A DNA stretch of 64,000 nucleotides, from NCBI RefSeq assembly GCF_037893015.1, contig NC_133658.1:140411822-140475821 (forward strand), given 5' to 3'. The position numbers and the translations under genes were made by a program. The notes beneath the pieces were generated by a model. The model worked only from the letters and a program-made list of their open reading frames with translations. It was not told where the DNA came from and made no database searches. This stretch comes from Macrotis lagotis. Lineage: Eukaryota > Chordata > Mammalia > Peramelemorphia > Peramelidae. Positions 55,457 to 64,000 of this stretch are shown one piece after another; positions within the stretch are counted from its first letter, which is position 1; every line of letters begins with the position of its first letter.

Positions 55457-55694
55457 AAATCTTACTTTCTACAATATGCCTTTTCTGATTTTCCTTATGT
55501 TGCTTGTTTTTAATTTATCTTGTATAGTACATAGTGGTTTTCATTGTCTTTCCCCCATTAGACTATAGATTATTTGAGAGGAAGAACTGCCTTTTGCTTT
55601 TCTTTGTATGCTCAGTCCTTAGCATGGTGTCTGGCCCATAGAGGGGCTGAATATATGCATATTGACTCACCTTCCATTTACACTGTATATATCT

Positions 55695-55795
55695 ACTAAG
55701 AGTACAGTTATTTGTATACTGTCTCCCCATTAGAATGGGAGCTTCTTGATGGTTGGGACTATCCAGTTTGCTTATATTTATAACTTGGGACCTGG
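55695..55795 (+). repeat. Second L2 3' end
   Basis: 'tgtctccccattagaatggg' then 'agcttcttgatggttgggac'. It follows directly on the preceding L2 tail. Confidence 0.65.
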
Positions 55796-55799
55796 GAGA

Positions 55800-55990
55800 T
55801 ACTTTGTAAGCTCTTTGGATGAAGAAACTGAAATTTATGTGTGTAAAATGCTTTCCTCATAGTGACCTTAGAAGAGAAATATTATTTTATAAATGAAGGT
55901 ACTTAGAGCAAATGACTTACTTATGGTCACCAGCTAATAGGTATTAGCACTCAATACAACTCAGGTATCCTAAGTAAGAATCCACCATCT
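55800..55990 (-). repeat. MIR SINE
   Basis: 'gtgtaaaatgctttcctcat' then 'gcaaatgacttacttatggt'. Confidence 0.65.
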
Positions 55991-56117
55991 TTTTCAGTGT
56001 ATTGTGTAGTTAGTAAAATTTGGGGAGTCAGTAGACATATGGAAAAGAAAGTTTTGGACATTAGAGCCTTCCCTATATTATCAAAGTGATACCATGTAGG
56101 CCTGCTAGTTAAGTCTA

Positions 56118-56395
56118 GCAGTAGGTAGAGAATTGGATCTGGAGTCAGGAAGACTCAGCTTCCTGAGTTCTAATCTAGCCTCAGATGGGAGAGAGTCAGA
56201 GGACCTGAGTTCAAATTTGGCCTTAGGCACTTACTAGCTCTGTGACCCTGGATAAGTCACTTAACCCTGTTTGCCTTAGTTTTCTTATCTGTAAAATGAT
56301 CCAGAGAAGGAAATGGCAAATCACTCCAGGTCTGCCAAGTATCTTTGCCAAGAAAACCCTAAATGGGGTCATGAAGAGTGACAGAACAACAAAAG
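56118..56395 (+). repeat. SINE-B with a partly doubled head
   Basis: The segment 'ctggagtcaggaagactcag ... cagcctcagat' is followed by a second 'gagtcagaggacctgagttc' before the core 'ctctgtgaccctggataagt'. The tail is 'ggtcatgaagagtgacagaa'. Confidence 0.85.
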
Positions 56396-56399
56396 CCTG

Positions 56400-57695
56400 T
56401 CCCAGTTCCAACCTCCTGCTGTGTTTTAAACCCTCAAACTGGCTATGTTAGGAAGAATCCCACACCACTCCCCAACCCCCCTTTCAGCAGCCAAGCCAAC
56501 ATCCTTCATGTCTATGCTGAAGTTATTGGGTGGGATCAACTGTCATTCACCGCTGAAGCCTCCTTCATAAAAGTCTGGTCTGAAGTTAACTGCGAATTTC
56601 ACAGTTTTAAAAATGTTTGTTTGATATAAATCTTCTCAAACTACCCACCCTTAAAAGGCAGATCTACGCCAATGAGATGGCCTTTGAGAACATGTGTTTC
56701 ATAGGAGGTTGAGATCAAAGGCATTGGGGGCTCTTGAGGAGGGGTGGGGAGTGGGGGGAGGAATGGAACAGCCTCTTGAAATGATCAGTAAGAGTAAAAA
56801 CCCAACTGTTCTGGAGAATAACAAGCCAGCTCCGCATCAGGTGTCACTTACACATGTGCTACGAAGGGAGGGGTAGTCTTTGATGGAAGCCTAGGGTTTC
56901 AGGCCAGGATCAGGGTGAACTACCACCTCCTAGCTGGGTCTTGTGTGTGGCCTTTATGGTCCATGACCAATGGCACAAGGCCTGGACAGACAGCCTGGAG
57001 CTTTCATCCTGGTCAGGAATCCTAATTAAACTGGGACTTTCAGGGTCTCACTTACAAAAAAAACTCAGAGCTAACTCCTTGTGTTTCTCATCCCACAGCC
57101 AATCATGCTGCTTAGTGTCATCCACACAAATGATATGCACAGGGCTAAGGGAGCACTCTAGGGAAGCAATGGTAGACTAGGACTGGGAGGGACCAAAACA
57201 TAATAGCACCCAGTGGGGTTTTCTGAATTGGTCTCAGTTGAGAACAGTTATAACAGCTCCTGATGTCCAAGGTTTATAAGAGCATGAGTAGCCCTCTTGT
57301 GCCAATCGATTCATCATTATTTTGCTCTAGCTCCTCCAACAGAATAAAGACCCTTGTCAAGAAGAATGCTTCATTTTATCCAGGCCCTCTATTATTTCTT
57401 ACCATTCTGTCTTCCCAACCTTATTTCCCACTCCTCTCCAACACATGACCCAGGCTTTGTCCTGTCCATCTATGGTGTATGCCAAATACATTTTACTCAT
57501 TCCCACCATGCCCTTATTCAATCTGGTCCCCAGGGACTCTGTCAGCCTGGCAGCCAGCCTGAAATGTTATTGGGAAAGGCAAAGAGCTGTGAGTGGGATG
57601 GAGGGCCTGAACTACTTGAAATGGCTTTAAAAAATCATCATCAAAAAAATCAAATGAGTTGTCTAGGTCATAGTTCATCTGAAGGAACTCTGGAG
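56400..57695. other. No gene or repeat recognised
   Basis: About 1.3 kb of single-copy-looking DNA. The longest frame (138 codons, 57354-57770, plus) runs into a MIR, has no known relatives that I recognise, and is overlapped by others. Confidence 0.5.
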
Positions 57696-57699
57696 GAAA

Positions 57700-57860
57700 G
57701 GCAGTTTAGCTTGGTGGACAGGATCTGGGCTTGGGAGTCAGGATGTCCTAGATTCAGTTCTAGTCTCTGATACTTAATGCCTTGGTGACCCAGGGCAAAT
57801 CACTTAACCCTTCAGGACTGCCAGGCAACTCTAAGATGAAAAATAAGAGAGTTGGTGCCA
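57700..57860 (+). repeat. MIR SINE
   Basis: 'gcttggtggacaggatctgg', 'gattcagttctagtctctga', 'ggtgacccagggcaaatcac'. Confidence 0.8.
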
Positions 57861-57959
57861 GTCTGTGTTGGTATAGAGTTTTCTCAACAGGCTTTGCCTA
57901 AAACAATAAAATAACCAGTTTGGCTTTCTCTTTCCCTTTCATTCTTTCCTACATCCCTA

Positions 57960-58205
57960 AGAAAGAAAATGGTTTGGAGGTTTGAGTGGACTGCAACATC
58001 AATGTAAAATCAATAATGTGACCATGGCAGGCAGAAGAGCTAATATGTTCTGAAGTTACATTAAAGAAAAATGACATCCTTAATAAGGCTGATGATGTTA
58101 CTTCTGCCCTCTGCCTTGGTCAGGTTACCTTTAGAGAATTGTGTTCAGGTAAGGAAAGACATTGAAAAATGAAAGCCTGTCCAGATAAGAATGACCAAGA
58201 TCCTA
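57960..58205 (+). repeat. L3/CR1 ORF2 fragment
   Basis: 'gtggactgcaacatcaatgt', 'gcaggcagaagagctaatat', 'ctctgccttggtcaggttac', 'gaattgtgttcaggtaagga' follow the L3 block before the 3' end. Confidence 0.75.
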
Positions 58206-58320
58206 GACTCACATATGAAGAGTTAAGAGGGACCTTAGAGGTCCTCTGGTCTGATTAGAGGGAGGAAAGAGGCCTGGGAAAGAGAGTGAATTGCCTTTTT
58301 TTGGAACAGAAGCTCCCTGA
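58206..58320 (-). repeat. MIR-like relic
   Basis: 'gagggaccttagaggtcctc' is the usual start; the rest is worn. Confidence 0.5.
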
Positions 58321-58324
58321 GATT

Positions 58325-59050
58325 AGGCGGGTTCTCCAGAAGACACCCACAGAGCAGAATTGCCTGGAACTCCACTTAACTGACCTTGGCAGGAAGGAAG
58401 GCTGAGTTGGCCTTTAGCATAATATAAATACTGAATGCAGCTGTCTATGACTTGCCCACATCTTGTCAACTTGAGAGGAAGAGAGACATTTTGGCCAAAC
58501 ACACTTCCCCCTCTGGACCTCAAATCCCAAAGGGCCTTGCATTCGACTCAGGTTAGCAAGTTGGGGCTGGCTCCCTCTGGAACTGGCAGGGACTGAAGGA
58601 AAAGCCCACAGTGGGGAAGGTGGGTGGGGGAATCTGAGATGTTCCTTGTTCTGAATAGAAAAATAAAAGGCCTCCTGTTGACAAAACACAGTTTGGAAGA
58701 TCCCTATAAATTCTGCAGGGGAGCTCCCAGGCTTTCCTGAGCTTGGCAGAGCTGATGGAAGAGAGGGAGGAGGAAGGAAAATCTGTCCCAACTTGTTGGC
58801 AGAAAAGGATGTCTTCTCCCACTTGCCCTGATTTTGTTTTTTTTTCCTTCACTGATTATTGGAACATAAGGTCCTTTCTTCTCAGGTCCCTCTCCTTACT
58901 TTTCTGTTCTCTGATCTCTCCATTCCCAACTTTTTTTCTTTGTCTCTGACATTCTTCTCTCTCCTCATCCTTCCTGCTTATATAAATCCTACTCATTCTT
59001 CAAGGCACAAACACTCCTTGAAATTTGCATGGGATCATTGGATTTTAAAA
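58325..59050. other. No gene or repeat recognised
   Basis: Single-copy-looking DNA, somewhat richer in GC. Overlapping minus-strand frames of 125 and 99 codons (58414-58852) are serine/proline-rich and match no family that I recognise. Confidence 0.5.
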
Positions 59051-59054
59051 GATC

Positions 59055-59212
59055 TTTAAGATCAGAGAGGCATTGTGAGATCTGGAATTAAGAAGATTGG
59101 GGTTCAAGCCCTAGTTCTGACACACAGTTTGTGTGTCTGAGAACAAATGATTTCCTCTATTTGAGTATGAGTTTTCTTATCTATAAAATGGGGATTATAA
59201 CAATTATATTAT
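59055..59212 (+). repeat. MIR SINE
   Basis: 'gaggcattgtgagatctgga', 'caagccctagttctgacaca', 'ttatctataaaatggggatt'. Confidence 0.75.
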
Positions 59213-59219
59213 CTAACTC

Positions 59220-59455
59220 ATGGGGTAGCTAGGTAGTACAGTGGTTAGAAAACTGGTCCTGGAGTCAGGAAAACTCATCTGTGTTAGTTCAAAACAAGCC
59301 TCAGACACTTCTTAGATGTGTGTGTCCCATGTGATCCTGGGCAAGTCACTACTCAACAACTTCCTTATCTGAGTTGGAGAAGGAAATGGCAAACCAGTAC
59401 CCAGATGGTGTCATAGAGATTTGGACTTGACTGAAACAACTGAAGAAATGTATCC
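59220..59455 (+). repeat. SINE-B
   Basis: Head 'tggggtagctaggtagtaca', core 'gtgatcctgggcaagtcact', tail 'atagagatttggacttgact'. Confidence 0.85.
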
Positions 59456-59479
59456 TATAGGGCTGTGGTGATGTAACAG

Positions 59480-59650
59480 AGGCTTTGTGTGTTATACAAT
59501 AGTTTTGGGAATCAGGGAACAATTGTAAATCAGAGGACTGCCATTTACTATATGTTTGGACAAGACCCTGAACCTCTCTGATCCTCTAGTTCTTCACCTG
59601 TAAAATGGGTAGGTTGGATTAAATGACCTCAAAAGGGCCTTTCCAGTCTT
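59480..59650 (+). repeat. MIR SINE
   Basis: 'caagaccctgaacctctctg' and 'ttcacctgtaaaatgggtag'. It ends at the SINE-A target site. Confidence 0.7.
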
Positions 59651-59665
59651 GATCCTATGATTCTT

Positions 59666-59798
59666 TCTTTGTTTTGTTTTTGTTTTTTGCAAGGCAATGG
59701 GGTTAAGTGACTTGCCCAAGGTCACACACTTGTCTGAGGTCACATTTGAACTCAGGTCTTCCTGACTCCAGAGCTGGTGCTCTAACCGCTGCACATCA
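59666..59798 (-). repeat. SINE-A
   Basis: Slightly shortened in the middle. A perfect 12-bp TSD 'cctatgattctt' lies at 59654-59665 and 59799-59810. Confidence 0.93.
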
Positions 59799-59829
59799 CC
59801 TATGATTCTTAAAAGGTAGAACTTAAGTG

Positions 59830-59938
59830 GTATTATCAAAAATGAGAGTAATTATAATTTTGCAGATGAAAAAAAACAAAACCCAGAGGTTAAGGGATTT
59901 GTCCAAGGTTACACAGATAATAAGGAATTAAACTGAAG
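59830..59938 (-). repeat. MIR fragment
   Basis: 'ttgcagatgaaaaaaaacaa' then 'gggatttgtccaaggttaca'. Confidence 0.6.
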
Positions 59939-59941
59939 TTA

Positions 59942-60165
59942 TTGTCATTCAGTTGTTTTTCAGTCATGTATAACTCTTCATGACTCCCAATTTGGGGGTT
60001 TTTGGTCAAATATACTGGAGTGACTTTACCATTTCCTTCTCCAGCTCATTTTATAGATAAAAAATGAGGCAAAGTGACTTGCCCAGGGTCATACAACTTA
60101 ACAGATGTCACTGATCTCAGAACCAGTGATCTCGCTACTAACTAGCACTATACTGTGTAATCCTT
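59942..60165 (-). repeat. SINE-B
   Basis: 'tgtcattcagttgtttttca' at the tail, 'catttccttctccagctcat', 'cagtgatctcgctactaact' near the head. Confidence 0.85.
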
Positions 60166-60610
60166 TAGATTTCTTTCTTCACTGAATTCCTGCTGTAAAC
60201 CTTGTGCGTGGTGTCTGTGGCATTATCTCTGGATTCAGGAGTTGGGAGGGAGTTTGTAGAACTCACAAGAGCCCTTACATAGAAAGCTAAGACTTTCCCA
60301 TGCAGGGCTGACCCCGACATGGAGTGGAAAGTTCCAATAGATAGAATACAAATACAATGTTTTTTACAAGTTTCCTTTCTAAGTACAAAAGTTCTCTTCA
60401 TATCAGCAGGGTCTTCTTTGAGTGGCATGCCTACTATCTCATTCATGTCACCAAGGATACAGGGCAGTTCTCCATAATGAGCTTCCATATTCATAGATTT
60501 GTCCCATCATTATCACAAAAGGTTACATTTATGTTAATTAATTCATTAAAACATTCTTATTTTAATTCATCTATCATTTAGCCATCATTTCTTTTGGATA
60601 GATCTCTTTA
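60166..60610. other. No gene recognised; 109-codon open frame
   Basis: A minus-strand frame (60165-60494) reads on without stops but has no similarity that I recognise, no start context and no neighbours. It may be a worn LINE or chance. Confidence 0.4.
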
Positions 60611-60614
60611 GAGG

Positions 60615-60780
60615 ATCAACTCCAAAATTTGCCAGAGACATGGTAGAAAGAGTCCTTCATTTGGCATCAAAGGACCAGGCTTCAAATGCCAGTACTGTCA
60701 TTTGCTACCTTTGTAACTCAGGACAAGCCATTTCCTCCTTTCTGGGTCATTAATTTCTCTTCCATAAAGTTTCTATATAA
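60615..60780 (+). repeat. MIR SINE
   Basis: 'agagacatggtagaaagagt', 'ttcaaatgccagtactgtca', 'gtaactcaggacaagccatt'. Confidence 0.7.
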
Positions 60781-60807
60781 TGCTCTCTCTTTTTTTCCTC
60801 TCTCCCT

Positions 60808-60875
60808 CTGTGTGTGTATGTGTGTGTGTATGTATACATATCTGTGTGTGTATGTGTGTATGTATGCATATGTGT
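60808..60875. repeat. (TG)n / (TATG)n simple repeat
   Basis: Long pyrimidine-purine alternation, 'ctgtgtgtgtatgtgtgtgt' and 'gtatgtatgcatatgtg'. Confidence 0.95.
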
Positions 60876-60879
60876 CTTG

Positions 60880-61660
60880 AGACCCAAGAGTCTCGACCTT
60901 TTCCCCAGAGGGACCATTCTCTACTATTCCCACATTTCTCCCACCGCCAATCTGATGGTTTTTCTAACTATGCTGGGAGGAAGATGAGATGTTTTTACCT
61001 CAAGGACCATAATCCAGTTCACCTTCAATCCCAGGAGGTCCTAGAGTACATTATAAAGTATAAATCAAGTACAATCCTAAAAATCGAAGAGCCTCAACAG
61101 TGATCATCCTTACCATACAATCAGTCAATTCCAAACAATTAAACCCTTAACTTTTCTTCCGTTAGCAACCAACATCCATTACACTCATCCCAAATCTAGT
61201 AGGGTAAGTAGCCAATGTTGTATGACTGCAGTGTGCAGTTTATAGGACAATCTGGGGTCTGATCCCTGGTAGTTTGTGATCGAATACCAGTGTGGATCCC
61301 CAAAAGGTTGGGTTTGCCCCTAAAGTAAGATATTGTGAAGAGAAGGAAGATTGATGGCTTGCAAAGGCATGTATCTGCAATCTGTGAAGCTAGGCAGATT
61401 GAATGCATGCTGGATACAAGGAAGCTAGTATAGTATTCAGGGAGCAATGCAGAGAGAACCCTAACAGATGCTTTCTCCAAAGGATACTATCCCAAATCCC
61501 CAATCATCTCAGAACAGGAAAAGAGAGCTCAATGGGGCTAAGGGACTGGAAGCAGAGCGTAGAGCCAGAGGGAATCAGTGTATGAGTCAATGTCTATAAT
61601 GCTTCAATGATAATGATTTGAAGTATGTTAGTCTTGTCTTTTAACTAGGCTAACAACATC
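60880..61660. other. No gene or repeat recognised
   Basis: Single-copy-looking DNA. A 94-codon minus-strand frame (61196-61480) is not recognised. Confidence 0.5.
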
Positions 61661-61664
61661 TTGA

Positions 61665-61800
61665 AGTCAGGAAATCAAAACATTTTCAAAACTGGAAAAG
61701 ACACTAGTCTAACTCCTTCACATTCTAAATAGGGAAAATAAGAATCTGGAAGGAAATTGATAGGCCCAAGGTCATACAGTTAGTTACTGCCAGACCTGGC
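61665..61800 (-). repeat. MIR-like relic
   Basis: 'aaagacactagtctaactcc' then 'gataggcccaaggtcataca'. Confidence 0.6.
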
Positions 61801-61869
61801 CTTCTATACCCCCAATTTCAGTACTCAATACGCAATGGGTGTCCAGTAATTGTTAGTTGTATTTTCTAC

Positions 61870-61945
61870 ATTTCTGGATATCCAGTTATACTGCAGGGTA
61901 AAGGATAGGTGCTCAATAATTATTTGTTGGTTGATTGATTACTGT
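61870..61945 (+). repeat. MIR/L2 3' tail
   Basis: 'aaaggataggtgctcaataa' then 'ttatttgttggttgattgat'. Confidence 0.55.
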
Positions 61946-62049
61946 TTCTATTATTCCTTTTTTCCCCAACAAAACTTATTCAAGAAATTTATCCTTTCCC
62001 AGTTCTGTTCCCAACAGTCTGGCCCAGCTATTTCTGCTCACCATAGTGA

Positions 62050-62520
62050 CAGGAAAGCTAAATGGTACAGTGGATCAAGTACCAGCCCGAGAGTCAGGAG
62101 AACCTGAGTTCAAATTTTGCCTCAGATACTTGATACTTACTAGCTTAGTGACCTTGGGCAAGTCTCTTAACCCCAATCATCCTGATACATATCTGACCAC
62201 TGGATTTTGATAGCTCTGGAAGAGAAAGTGAAGCTAGTGATTTAGCATAGCAGCCCCTCACTCAATTCCAACTCATGTGCACATCATGGCATCACCTCTC
62301 TGATGTCGGGAACATTAGTCCTTCAAGAATGAAGGACAGGGGGCGGCTAGGTGGCTCAGTGGATAAAGCACTGGCCCTGGAGTCAGGAGTACCTGAGTTC
62401 AAACCCGATCTCAGACACTTAATAATTACCTAGCTGTGTGGCCTTGGGCAAGCCACTTAACCCCGTTGCCTAGCAAAAACTAAAAAAACAAAAAACAAAA
62501 GAATGAAGGACAAATAGTAG
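62050..62520 (+). repeat. SINE-C split by SINE-A
   Basis: Head 'aaagctaaatggtacagtgg', core 'tagtgaccttgggcaagtct', specific 3' part 'gaagagaaagtgaagctagt' to 'gaatgaaggaca'. The last bases resume after the inserted SINE. Confidence 0.88.
62339..62498 (+). repeat. SINE-A in the SINE-C tail
   Basis: A perfect 14-bp TSD 'aagaatgaaggaca' lies at 62325-62338 and 62499-62512. Confidence 0.95.
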
Positions 62521-62764
62521 GATGCTCTAATTCTGTTTCGTCCTCAAAATGGACATACACCCCCCGCCCCCCACCATTTCAACCATTCTTTATGATTCCT
62601 CTTTTCACTTGAAACTTCTTCCTAAAAAGTCCTTTGTGTATCTGAAGGGTTGTCAGACAGAAGAGGGATAAACTTTATTGGAAGATTCGATCATCTCTGC
62701 TTTAGAGGACAAAAAAAGGACAAATGGGCATAATTTACTGGGAGACAGATTTCATCTTGTTATA

Positions 62765-62992
62765 AAAATAATAATAATAACTCCTTTTCCTGTAGTACTT
62801 AATAGATATGATCTCATTTGAACCTCACAATAGCCCTTTGAGGGAAGTCGAGTAGGTATTATTAGCTTCATAATATAGATCAAGAAGATGAAGGTCAGAG
62901 AGGTAGAGTGATTGGCTCATGACCACACAGCTGCAAGCAGCAGAGTCATCCCTCATAGCTATTGCTTAAACCCAGTGCTTCTAGGTTCTCTT
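62765..62992 (-). repeat. MIR SINE, near full length
   Basis: 'gatatgatctcatttgaacc', 'gaggtagagtgattggctca', 'ttaaacccagtgcttctagg'. Confidence 0.8.
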
Positions 62993-63044
62993 TTTGACAT
63001 CACACATCTAACACTCTCAGCTGTCTAAAAGGGAAATAGTTTAT

Positions 63045-63185
63045 CTCATAAGGTAGCCCCATCAGTAGAAGTCTTCAAGGACTGGTTGTATGATCATTTA
63101 GCAGGGATGTCACAAAGGGCATTCTTGCCTAGACAGAGGATGAGCTGAGGCTCTATTCAGGACTGAGTCTATGGTTATATGACAT
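63045..63185 (+). repeat. L3/CR1 3' end
   Basis: 'gtagaagtcttcaaggactg', 'gttgtatgatcatttagcag', 'attcttgcctagacagagga' then 'gtctatggttatatga'. Confidence 0.7.
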
Positions 63186-64000
63186 TTTCTCCAGAAAAAA
63201 TTTATTAGAAGAGCTAAAGGAGAAAAGACAGTGTGTATTTCTTTTATTCCTCTTCCCAGATAGTCATTGACCTGTTTCCTGGTTTCTTTTAGACATAGTC
63301 TGATTTCTTTTCCACCCTAGACATGTGTATTGGGGCATATTTTTGTGGTTTTAAGGCATATCTGTCAATGATCAGTTTCTTTCCTGGTCTGGAAATGACC
63401 CAGATCCCATCATGCTCTTGTTTCACTGGGAGTGGGAAGCATAATTCCCATTTTGTAGCAGAATGGCTGTCTGGATGGTGATGGGGATGGGGGAGGGATG
63501 GAAGGATCCATTCTGCTCCCCACGTGTGACACACACTCTCTTTCCCTTCATGTCCCAAGGAATTTCCAAAGGCCCTGATGGGAAGCTGGTCTGTGGTCTG
63601 TGTGACTGTGGTATTCTGGGTGTGCTCCACAAAACTTCAAAGGCTCAACTCATCCTTCTGAAGGGAAATATTTGCAACTCATTATCTCCACAGCAGGGAT
63701 CACCAACTCAATTCAAATGAGGGTTCTGGTACAGTCTTTGTGAGATTCCTAAAGAATCTGCTAGGGTTTATGCCTAGATAAGCTTCCCCCCCCCAACCCT
63801 TTTTGGACTAAAAGTTGAAGTAAAGGGAAGTTGGGTGGGGTGCGGGGTGGGGAGGGGTAGAGGGTGAACTCAGTCACAAGAATGTTTAATGAACAACAGT
63901 GCTTAGTCTGAAGTGGAGGCCTCCAAATACTACAGACTGACCACATTGAACTTGCTTCTCCTGGTACCATGCACATCTGGCTGCTTTAAATAAATACTGT
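63186..64000. other. No gene or repeat recognised
   Basis: Single-copy-looking DNA to the window end. A 113-codon minus-strand frame (63289-63630) and others on both strands are unrecognised and overlap. A GC-rich purine tract lies at 63826-63868. Confidence 0.5.

Larger units (their letters stand above)
54240..55690 (+). repeat. L2/CR1-clade LINE, C-terminal ORF2 and 3' end
   Basis: 'tctgaagatgattctaagat', 'agcatgtccaaaacaaaact', 'cctccagtggttccctatca' and, at the end, 'gattatttgagaggaagaac' follow the L2 consensus order. Frames are broken. An (AT)n tract and a SINE-A lie inside. Confidence 0.85.

Noticed and set aside
57354-57770. A 138-codon plus-strand frame
   Set aside because: It has no recognisable domain, overlaps other frames, and runs into a MIR SINE. 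Length alone is not convincing in 64 kb.
58414-58852. Overlapping minus-strand frames of 125 and 99 codons
   Set aside because: The composition is serine/proline-rich as expected from GC-richer non-coding DNA; no family, no splice sites.
60165-60494. A 109-codon minus-strand frame
   Set aside because: No similarity recognised, no start context; kept only as a note in the feature list.
63289-63630. A 113-codon minus-strand frame
   Set aside because: No domain recognised and overlapped by other frames on both strands.

Overview
The window looks like intergenic or deep intronic DNA of a marsupial. I found no functional protein gene and no RNA gene. The evidence for a marsupial is the repeat set. 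There are many copies of a short tRNA-headed SINE (about 150 bp, conserved block ending in an A-rich tail), closest to the WSINE1/CORE-SINE type of Australian marsupials; it is called SINE-A below. A longer SINE (about 230-270 bp) has a BovB/RTE-like 3' end and is called SINE-B (MAR1-like). A third SINE ends in a 'gaatgaaggacaaa' block and is called SINE-C. L1s are of marsupial type, and there are abundant L2, L3/CR1 and MIR relics. A dasyuromorph is my best guess at the order, held with moderate confidence.

Layout. 1-7.5 kb: L2, MIR, L3/CR1 and SINE relics, including a three-level nest (SINE-B in L2 in L3). 7.5-9.3 kb: an old L1 ORF1. 9.34-17.09 kb: a near full-length decayed L1 inserted in a MIR. 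It carries several SINEs with clean target-site duplications (TSDs), an inverted L1 piece, and inside a SINE tail a processed pseudogene of ribosomal protein L14. 18.3-19.7 kb: an L3/CR1 reverse-transcriptase relic. 20.9-25.05 kb: one long L2 on the minus strand, split by an L1/HAL1-like block lacking ORF2. 26.56-27.44 kb: a Tigger-like DNA transposon with readable transposase. 27.5-30.14 kb: an L1/HAL1-like copy with an inverted 5' half (twin priming). 34-36.5 kb: an older L1. 37.1-38.6 kb: the cleanest single-copy stretch. 38.6-53.1 kb: L2, MIR and SINE relics separated by single-copy DNA. 53.1-54.2 kb: the youngest-looking L1 3' end. 54.2-55.7 kb: L2. 55.7-64 kb: MIR, L3, SINE and single-copy DNA.

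No genes act together here. The information is the order of transposon insertions, which can be read from TSDs and interrupted relics. I recognised no endogenous retrovirus, LTR element, Polinton or toxin gene, and no CRISPR array. Family names come from memory of consensus sequences, so subfamily names are tentative and most edges are good to about 10-30 bp unless a TSD fixes them.
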